From: Mauremys mutica
Lineage: Eukaryota > Chordata > Testudines > Geoemydidae
Assembly: GCF_020497125.1 (NCBI RefSeq)
Contig: NC_059072.1
Location: 307,600,781-307,664,780, forward strand
Direction: 5' to 3'
DNA length: 64,000 nucleotides
The stretch's first letter is position 1, and the number at the start of each line of letters is the position of its first letter. Below are positions 52,921 through 61,190 of this stretch, one piece after another. The notes below the pieces were generated by a model. It saw nothing but the letters and a program-made list of their open reading frames with translations. It had not been told where the DNA came from and did not search any database. Position numbers and translations under genes: made by a program.

Positions 52921-53222
52921 AAGAAAGAACAGTTACTACCTTCTCATAACGGTTGTTCTTCAAGATGTGTTTCATATATCCATTACATGACCCACTCTCC
53001 TTCCACAATGCATCAGAGTCTATAATCTAATCATCTGGTATGAAGGAACTGAAGGATGGGTGAGGCAACTTCACGCTTTATACCCTCAGTTTGGAGCATG
53101 AGGAACACCAGGGTGCAGGTGTGGTGTGGTTGCCCTATAGTACATGAAATGCATGCACACACCTTGTGTAATGAACATAGGCAACAGAGCTCAAAGAACA
53201 ACAACTATGAAAAGGTAATTGT
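52920..53222. repeat. Right terminus of DIRS copy C
   Basis: The left part 'gttgttcttcaagatgtgtt' and the right part 'gagctcaaagaacaacaact' are inverted copies, as are 'ccattacatgaccca' and 'gtgtaatgaacat'. This is the same internal-complement and right-terminus layout as 27663-27972, more decayed. Confidence 0.8.
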
Positions 53223-53254
53223 TTTTTTTTAAATGTGTGTCAATAATATATTAT

Positions 53255-53430
53255 TAATACTTGTATAGCACTTTACATCTACAAAGTACTGTACAAACAT
53301 TAACTAACATCTTGGGAGGTCAGTAAATATCATTATCCCTGGCTTAGTTATAGTGAAATTAAGACCAAGATGATGATGGTGGGACTTGTCCAAGGCCTGT
53401 CACTGAGTTAATGGCAAGGCTGCTATTTAT
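53255..53430 (+). repeat. MIR/CORE-type old SINE fragment
   Basis: The order 'tatagcactttacat', 'caaagtactgtacaaacatt', 'atcattatccc', 'tgggacttgtccaaggcctg', 'aatggcaaggctg' matches the 3' half of an ancient CORE SINE or L2-type tail. Divergence is high. Confidence 0.5.
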
Positions 53431-53474
53431 TTAATTTATTAATACTAGATTCCTGTTTCCCAATCCCTTTCTAA

Positions 53475-53509
53475 TTTCTCTCTCTCTCTCTCTCTCCCTC
53501 TCTCTCTGT

Positions 53510-53558
<49 letters not shown>

Positions 53559-53575
53559 GAGAGAGAGAGAGAGAC
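53475..53575. repeat. Compound palindromic microsatellite (CT)n-(TA)n-(GA)n
   Basis: A (CT)n tract at 53475-53509 is followed by about 20 TA units at 53513-53554, then a (GA)n tract at 53556-53574. The CT and GA arms are complementary, so the strand can fold into a cruciform with the TA run as stem and tip. It creates false open frames rich in 'YIYIYI' and 'RERERE'. Confidence 0.95.
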
Positions 53576-55840
53576 ATTTGTTTACAAAATTTATGGCAGA
53601 GCTATATTTTTCAGCCAGAAAAAAAATCTTGCAAAAAGAAAAAAATGCACCACAAATCATCATCAAATTCTATTCCTGAAAGGTAATCCCAATGGTAACT
53701 GCATAATGCACAGGTGTTTTCAATGCAATTGGTAGAAAAACTGTTAAGATATAGACAGACTTACTGGGCCAAATTCAGAAACTAACATAAGTTAACTGAT
53801 GATAACCTATGGGAATCTAAGATGTTGTAAATTACTCCTTCAGTATTTACTTAGATTCCCTTGGACCCGCATTCAGTTCCAGCCTATTATTTACTGGCCG
53901 CTCTTACACATCAACTCTGAATTTGGCTCACTGAATCTAAGTTGCTATCATTTACATTCTAGGATATCAAGAGGTGAGAAAGGCAAGAAAAGCAACTGAC
54001 AGGAACAATCACTATCAAACGGTATTAGTTAAAGAAGGGACTCTCAATGATTTAAATTGCAACTTTTTACACAGTCTCCTTGCTTTTTGGTGTGTTGTAC
54101 TTTTAGCCTCCTTTACATTCACATAGCTTGATTCCTTTAGATATATTTATAGATAAGTGTGAGGGTATGCTAGATACACCACCTTACACATTCCCCTATG
54201 GATTTGGCCCTATAGCTAGAGCTGTGCATACCTTGGGCCAAACATGAGCCAGACTTACCACAAACCTGAGCTGAGTTTTAAGTGAGGTTATGCTAACTTT
54301 TGAGTGACGTTTGACTGACTTTCTAATTAACTTTGGCAGAGGTTGGGGTATCTGGGTGGGTTTCACTTATTGTTTCTAGAAGAAATTATAAGAAGTTCAT
54401 TGGCTTCATGTAGTTTCAACTAGAGATGGCTTGAACCGAAAACCCAGATATGTTTCAGGAAAGTTTGGGTCTGGACCTGATTTTGGCAGCTGGACATATC
54501 TAAAATAGGCTGAAGTAAAATCCTAGATTCAAATACTCCTGGATTCTGAAACTGACTCTTACCTAATTAAAACCTGAAACCAGGCAAAATTCAGTGGTTT
54601 AGGTTCAGTTGAGCTTTGTTTGAACCTAAAACTCAAAGCAAAACAAATCTACATAAAGTTAACACAAAACTCCTGCAAATCCAAACCACCAAGTTGCACT
54701 CAGCTCTAGTAATAATTCCCCTGTCTATAAATTCGCTTTTCAACTGCATAAATGGGAGTTGTCAAAAGATGAGCAAGTTTTGCTACCTCGGGGAAAAAAT
54801 AAATGCTGTAGCTTTGAACATCACTTTCTTTTCTTGTTTAACCACAGTCAGAATAAGATTTCTGTGTGAATGGAAACCAGACTGTAGACATCTGTCAGGC
54901 GATGAAATTGTCTGTCCCAGCCTAGCCGCATTTAACTCTTGCTTAACTATAAAACAAGGGATTTTGGTTGAAACCTTAAAGATATATTTCCATGCTGACC
55001 TCCATTTCTGAACTCAGTTCCAAAATCTCTAGTAATAGTATAAATTACATTCCCATCCCTTTTCAAAACTTCTTGAATCAGCCCCTCCAGCAAGTCATCC
55101 AAGAATTCTCATACTTTTTATTTTAATTTTAAGGGCCTCATTTTCAGAGGTATTGAACACCTGGAGCTCCCGGTGACTTCAATGGGAGCTGCATGTGCTC
55201 AGCATTTGTGGAAAATCAAACCCTTATTCCCTATGAAGTGATGTATTATTCTTCATCTCCGCATTAACCACACTCAGAAGGTATTAATTTTAGCAGAATG
55301 TTCCTCAGCGCTTATGACTTCAGAGTTCACATCTCCATATAATTGATCAGTTCCTAACAGTTTACCTACTAGCTGATCCATTTCCTTTTTCCAGTTCCCA
55401 AAATATTTTCATAGGTTGAAATGCCATAATTATTATTGGTGGGGGTGGGAGAAAAGGAGAGGCCCAATGAGCCTTCAAGCTGATTAATTCGGCTTCTAGA
55501 TATAGTTCTAACACTTTTGAAACTTTATTAAACAAGACCATAGAAATGTTCAATATTAAATTAGATTGCAGGTAATCTGCAGTCTCATGTGTGTACACAT
55601 TAGTCTTTCATGACATTGCTGAAAGGTACATTATATGTTCAGGGAAGAAACAGCACTTAAAGTACAGGGGAAGGGCAGAGCTTGGAGTTTTAAGGGTCTC
55701 TGAAATACAGCTTTAAGTCTGAATTACATAAGACATATTTGGAGTGGAACTTATGGTGCACGGGGTGAATTTCACTCTGAGTATTTGTGCTAGTAAGATT
55801 CAGTAATATGATTTCTTGGGGAAAACAAATACTACATGGG
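53576..55840. other. Unassigned DNA
   Basis: No gene is supported; the longest frame (54616-55011, 131 codons) has no motif and unusual composition for a protein. A possible hAT-type MITE spans 54421-54707 (ends 'tagagatggcttgaa' and 'ttgcactcagctcta') without a clear duplication. An old-motif phrase lies at 55135-55215. Confidence 0.45.
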
Positions 55841-55847
55841 TTTAAAC

Positions 55848-56216
55848 CATAGGCGTCAACTTTGTGGGTGCTCCGCCTCCTGCCCCAAGCATGCCGTGTA
55901 CCTGCTCCTCCCCCCTCCCAGCGCTTCCTGCCCCCCGCCACCTAACAGCTGTTTGGCAGCACTTAGGACTTTCCGGGAAGGAGCAGGAACGTGGTGAGCT
56001 CCGGGGAGGAGGCAGAAAAGAGGTGGAGTGGGGACTTGGGGAAATGGGGTGGAATGGGAGGGGGAAAGGGGCAGGGCTGGGGTGGGAAAAGGTGGGGTGG
56101 GAACTTTGGGGAAGGGGTGGGGTGGGGGTGGGGATGGAGCAAGGGCAGTGCAGGGGCAGGGCCAGAGGCAGGCAGGGTTGAGCATCCACCAGGCAGAGGA
56201 GAAGTCGGCGCCTATG
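55848..56216. mobile_element. hAT-type element
   Basis: Ends CATAGGCGTCAAC and GTCGGCGCCTATG are inverted repeats. The 8-bp flanks GTTTAAAC (55840-55847) and GTCTAAAC (56217-56224) match at 7 of 8. The body is strongly G/A-biased on the plus strand at 56000-56170 ('ggggtggg', 'gggcaggg'), which explains several chance open frames. No transposase is present. Confidence 0.9.
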
Positions 56217-56379
56217 GTCTAAACATTAGTGAGCTGGGCTCTTATTTAGAGCCATCAAAGTCTTAAGTCTTAAGTCAATATAATAAGGCATAAGTAGGAT
56301 TTAAATAGTGCACAGGCTTTATTCTGGCCCTATGCACAGGGGTACTTTTCACCCTGAATTGAGAACCACTGGTCTAGAC

Positions 56380-56983
56380 CAAACTTTTTTTTTCGTGGAC
56401 CACTTGAAAATTGCTGAGGGTCTTGGCGGACCCACTTAATGATCTTTCCAAATGTTGTTTGTACCGTTAGCTAACTATTGTAAAGCACTTTGGATAAAAG
56501 CGCTATATAAAAAAACCAATTTTTTTTGTTCTACAAATAAAAGCACACAACTCGTATTTTAATATCAGTAGTCTTACCTTTCTAATGTGACGGATGTGCC
56601 CTCTCTCCCTCACCACAGCAGCCCCTGAGCTGGGGCTGGGAAGGAGGGCTGTCTGTCTCGGGCAGAAAGTCACCTCTTTCTCTGGCCACCGCAGCCCTGC
56701 ATGTCCCAAATTCCCCCACTCCCTCTTCTCACCCCACTTCCCCTCCCACCTACCTCCTGTTCCCTCCAAGGCCACCACCTCACCTTACATGTGCATCTTC
56801 TCCAGGGTACAGGCACCTAATTAGTGGAGCCACACCTGCACAGCTCCACTAATTAGGTGGGTGGCCCTTCATTCTCTTGTGTGAGGCCGCCCAGGTGTGC
56901 ACCTTAGAGGGAACTATCCACGGACCACCTGAATGGAGCTCGTGGACTACTGATTGTCCATGGCCACAGTTTGAGAACCTCCA
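56380..56983. mobile_element. hAT-type element with a shortened left end
   Basis: A perfect 8-bp duplication GTCTAGAC flanks it (56372-56379 and 56984-56991). The right end reads 'ccacagtttgagaacctcca'. The left begins CAAACTTTTTTTTTCGTGGA, which matches the reversed right end only after its first nine bases. So the left inverted repeat lacks its tip, yet the duplication is intact. The interior holds 'gtaaagcactttggataaaa' near 56476 and a T-rich passage; it codes for nothing. Confidence 0.78.
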
Positions 56984-56991
56984 GTCTAGAC

Positions 56992-59215
56992 TCTTTTTTG
57001 TTGGTGTAAATATTTATAGCTTCATTGAAGTCAGAATCAGATTAGATGTATCCAAATCTTTTGTAAAGGAAGAGATGTCAAAAACTTCAGTCCTTTACTT
57101 TCTCCTGTGTTTGATCATTCTGATTTTCAGAACCCTGAATCCATCCACCTAAGTTATTCATTTGTGAAAAACAGGGTCCAGTTCTCTCTCACTGACACTT
57201 GTACTACTCCATAAAATTGTCTGGGTAGAATTGAGATCGGAACTTGGCCCTTAGCCTCAACTTGCCCTCATCAGAGGTCCCAGAGGCTTTTAATATTCCA
57301 CTGCAAGCCAGAAGCTTGTGCTGTATTTCTCTAAGAGCATTCTTGATCCAAGGCCTCACTTGGAAAACTCTCCTAGACATAGCAACAGCTGAGAAGATGG
57401 CAGTTAAATGCCTGTCATTAGTGCCAGAGGACATGGGTGGGGGAAAATTCTTTCTCTATTTTTTTAATTTATTTTTTCAGCATTTTGACTTCAAATGTAC
57501 ATCTAGCGATTTGTTACGCAAAGGGTCACTTGCCACACATAGATCTTTAAGGTAGAATTAGTGGCACTGTTCAACAGAAAATCTGCTTCAGCCCAGAGAA
57601 CAATCCCACCACAACATAAAATTAACTTTAAAAAGGAATAAGATTTTTCAGTTGCTAATTTAATAGCCGTGAACCACATGTTTTAAACAATTTTTTTTCT
57701 TAGAAGGAGGATTCATTTTTAGTAACAAATTCCAGACTGTTTTTCCTTCCACTTTTTCCATTGTTGGATCAGAAGTAGGTTTTTTCTGCGTTCTGTGTTG
57801 AATCTTTCAAGGATGTTTGAATCTGCCACTAATAAAAAGTATCTCTAGAAATGCTAGGGTGGAGGATTCAATTAAAGGTAGAGGAAATGGGGGGTGGGGA
57901 AATGAGGAAAAAAAGAAGAAATATCTTTTTAGATGTTTAACTCTGTTATTCTTTAGATTATATTTCTACTGGTCTCCCAAAAACTCCAGTAACAAACAAA
58001 ATTTCTCTAGTATTAAGTTTTCAAAACATTAAGAAGGGCCAACCTCTAATATTAAATCCTAGCAGTCAGCAGTGTTTAAATTCAGCAATATCACTTTGAA
58101 TAACTCATGCTAAAACTTAGAATTTCCCTCCACCCCCAATGATCTTTCCAAATAGATTGATACTGTGAGAAAAAAAATTGAGACAGACCCCTTCATTACA
58201 AGGAATTATGGAATTAATTTTCTTCATAGAGTATGTTTGCACAAGACATTTTTGTTAACTCTTAATAAAAAATGCCATTCAGCTGCTACTTTCATTGTTT
58301 TTATCCTGGGACCAATACAACATTGTCATTATTGGATATAAAGTGCTGTAAAAACAAATCTAATTTGTAAAGTTTATTTGGATAAGGAATAAATATAAAG
58401 GTAGTGCATAGCTTGTGTAGTGTTGTTATCATAGTACTCCTGGGTATAATTTATATAAAAAGAAAATAAAAAAGCATACATAACTTTCTAATTGATTTCC
58501 TTTAACAAGGCTAATTGAAAACAGTTTCTGTTATTTAAAAGTAATTTATTTTAAATATACTTTTTAAAACAAAGTTCTTATTGATCTCCATTTTAAGTAT
58601 AATATTATCTCAGTGTGGGATACAAGTAAAAGGTCAAATCTTGTAGGAGTATTTTCTATATGACTCAGTTCTGATCATAGATAAACTTATCTGTGAAACC
58701 AGATTAGTTAACCTTTTCAGTACCACAAGCTTGTTTCGACAGGCCACAACTGTTTCTTTCACAAATACATAACTTCAAAGCTAGCATCTTTGTTCTGAAA
58801 CATGAAAAAGAGACCAATAATTTCCTTTTTCTTTATTTGATAAAGTGAGCAGGCTAATGATTATGAACATGATATTGGACTTGCTAAGACTGTATAAAAC
58901 ACACTAAGTAATTTGTGTGAAAAATCATAGTGTTTTAGAAAAAATATGCCTTTGATTACAGTCCAATATTAGAGTATTTTTTCCCCTGTACAGTAACATG
59001 ATCCTTATATATGATTCAGTTTACTGGACCATTAAAGTACACTCCATACATATTATATCTAGGGAAACCAGCCTCTTTCCATATCACTTCACATGTTGTT
59101 CAATTTCTGTCAAGCTAATTGGTTTGTTACATATCTCAGAATCCTCTTCAGCTCTGTTTCCTTCCGATTTCTATAGTGGTAGTGCACTAAAACAGCAACT
59201 TATGTTGACACCAAT
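56992..59215. other. Unassigned AT-rich DNA
   Basis: No gene or repeat is recognised. The frame at 57817-58032 is A-rich and motif-free. Confidence 0.5.
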
Positions 59216-59225
59216 AAGACCAAGA

Positions 59226-59277
59226 TCTACATAGATACTTAGGCACCTAAGTCTACATAGATACTTAGGCACCTAAG
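59226..59277 (+). repeat. 26-bp perfect tandem duplication
   Basis: Two adjacent exact copies of a 26-bp unit beginning 'ctacatagatac' and ending 'ttaggcacctaagt'. Each contains the small palindrome CTTAGG-CA-CCTAAG. Confidence 0.92.
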
Positions 59278-59900
59278 TCCCAGTTTTAGGCAGCATTGTG
59301 ATCCATAAAACTCCTACTTAGCTGCTGTTGAACCCTGTAGGTACCTAAACTCACTCAGTGCCTAAGTTTTCAGGGTGAAAATTCACCAGGTGACAAAATT
59401 TCTGTCTATAGGTGTCCAAACACCTATCTCTTACCTAAAACCCAGTGTGATCCGTGAACTGGGGGAAGATAGGTGTTTCTATGCCTAACTCACTTGTGTG
59501 GCTTGATCCAATAGATGTGCATGGAGGCCACCTACTGACTCCATTCAAAATCTGGCCAGAGGAGTTGATACTGCTACCCACCTTATAACTTTTGGCCCAG
59601 TGCTTAGAGCACTCACCTGGGATGTGGGAAACCCAGGTTCAATTCCTTTCTTTGCCTGATAGGGAGACAGGATTTGAATAGGGGTCTCCCACACCTCTCA
59701 GAGTGCTCTAATCACTGAGCTGTGAGATATTCTCACATGAGGAATCCTGCAATCTCTCCTACTAATACTGTTGCACTTTGGATAAATAATAAGCAAGTGA
59801 TTGGAGCAGGGGGACTGGACCCTGGGCCTCCCACATGAGTGCTCTAACCATCAGGTTACAGAGTAATTCTCAATCTTGTTCTGTCTCAATGACTATTGAA

Positions 59901-60605
59901 GGCCTGGGCTACACTGCAGAGTTAGGTCAACATAAGGCAGATTACATTGCCCTAACTCTGTAAGGGTACGTCTTCACTACCCGCCATATCGGCGGGTAGC
60001 AATCGATTTCTCGGAGTTCGATATATCGCGTCTCATCTAGACGCGATATATTGAACTCCGAACGCACTCCCGTCGACTCCGGAACTCCACCACCGCGAAC
60101 GGCGGTGGCGGAGTCGACGGGGGAGCCGCGGACGTCGATCCCCCGCCGTGAGGACGGGTAAGTAATTTGAACTAAGGTACTTCGACTTCAGCTACGCTAT
60201 TCACGTAGCTGAAGTTGTGTACCTTAGATCGAACCCCCCCCCAGTGTAGACCAGGCCTAAGCATCTACACTACAGTAAAATGTAGCTCCCATGGATGTAA
60301 CTTGCTCATTACACCGATTTAGTAACTCCACCTCTGTGAAAGGCATAACGCTTAAGTCAATGTAGTCAGGTTGACAGTGTCAGTGCAGATGCTACATTGC
60401 TTACATCGACTGTTGCTGCCTTTCAGAAACCATCCCATGATGCCCCACACTGGCAGTTAAATTGGTGCAAGTGCTCCTGGTGAGGATGCATACCGCTGAC
60501 ACAAGGAACATAGGGTGGACGTGTAAAACCGATTCAATTACTGCGGTGGCTGTACATTGATGTAACTTAGGTCGACTTAATTTTGTAGTGTAGATTTGCA
60601 CCAAG
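59901..60605. mobile_element. Older Harbinger-like MITE
   Basis: The left end 'ggcctgggctacactgcaga' and the right end, reversed, 'ggtgcaaatctacactacaa' are related. Inside lie 'gttaggtcaacataaggcag' and, at the right, 'taacttaggtcgacttaa', again inverted. A younger MITE (59964-60257) is inserted within it. Confidence 0.6.
59964..60257. mobile_element. Harbinger-like MITE with stacked hairpins
   Basis: Flanked by a TAA duplication (59961-59963 and 60258-60260), with ends GGGTACGTCTTCACTAC and GTGTAGACCAGGCC (reversed GGCCTGGTCTACAC). Three separate hairpins are visible: 'ccgcca-tat-cggcgg' near 59980, 23-bp arms around 'catct' (60013-60063), and 'acttcagctacg' with 'cgtagctgaagt' (60186-60216). 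It is CpG-rich. A 3-bp TWA-type duplication fits PIF/Harbinger. Confidence 0.85.
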
Positions 60606-61190
60606 TATTTATCCGAGTGGAACAGCTTCAAGAGGAGCGATTGTGAAAGATCCACATCAGAATATTGCAGAGCCCCGTGGTTAGGACACTCTCCTGAGAG
60701 GTGTAGGAGACCATTGTTCAAAATCTTTTCTCCCTCTTAGGCAGAGTGGGGAATTGAACTTGGGTGAGTGATCTAACCACTAGGCTAGAAGTTTTAAGAC
60801 TGGCAGCTCCTCCTCTTCCATCTGTTTTGTGTAGAGTGAGGTAAATGCCTCACTTATTTTCACAAGAAATGACTTAGTTTACCTAAGCTGCCTGCCTCCA
60901 AGAGAGGGGTTGTGGAGTGCTAATAGAGATAGGCACCTCCCTGCAGCCTACACGTAGGTGCCTGCCGTAGTGAGAGAGGCCAGGCTTACGGCACAGCTCT
61001 CTCCTCAGCCTTCCCCACTGCCAAGTTAGATGGCTTCCCGCCTAACATGCTGGCTTTTGTAGATCACGTTCTTAGGTGCCTCTCTCCCCCCATTCATTGT
61101 ATAGGGAACCTAGGCACTTAACTCAGGCTTTGTGGATCACAGTGATTTTCTAGGCCCCTAAAGTGCCTTTGGGGAGCTGGGCCTATGAGT

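Larger units (their letters stand above)
46020..53222 (+). mobile_element. Older DIRS-like retrotransposon (copy C), broken by five insertions
   Basis: The left end (about 46029-46310) holds a degraded DIRS leader ('gtccattacattgtgtgcat', 'ccttcagttcctttt'). Gag, RT, RNase H and recombinase remnants follow in order, and the right end (52920-53222) shows the same internal-complement plus inverted-terminus arrangement as copy B ('gttgttcttcaagatgtgtt' and, reversed, 'agctcaaagaacaacaact'). Insertions: hAT 46795-47093, hAT 47693-47898, an 85-bp retroposed repeat (49946-50030), SINE 50288-50488 and solo LTR 51156-52257. Many more stops than in copy B show greater age. Confidence 0.85.
59216..61190. 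mobile_element. Large inverted-repeat composite with tRNA-like arms
   Basis: The left edge ('acctaagtcccagttttagg', 'attgtgatccataaaac') and the right edge ('cttaactcaggctttgtgg', 'atcacagtgattttct', 'ggcccctaaagtgcc') are imperfect inverted copies. Inside, tRNA-like phrases occur in both orientations: 'cttagagcactcacctgg' with 'ggttcaattcc' (about 59605-59645), the reversed 'gagtgctctaatcactgagc' (59700-59720), and 'gtggttaggacactctcctg' (60680-60700). In its centre sit one or two Harbinger-like MITEs (59901-60602). I read it as a non-autonomous DNA transposon family of about 1.2 kb later enlarged; the ends are approximate. Confidence 0.55.

Noticed and set aside
54616..55011. A 131-codon frame in otherwise empty DNA
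   Set aside because: It is not supported by motifs or a plausible start. It partly overlaps a likely hAT-type MITE.
55842..56266. Proline-rich minus-strand and glycine-rich plus-strand frames
   Set aside because: They are chance frames in the purine-biased interior of a hAT element.
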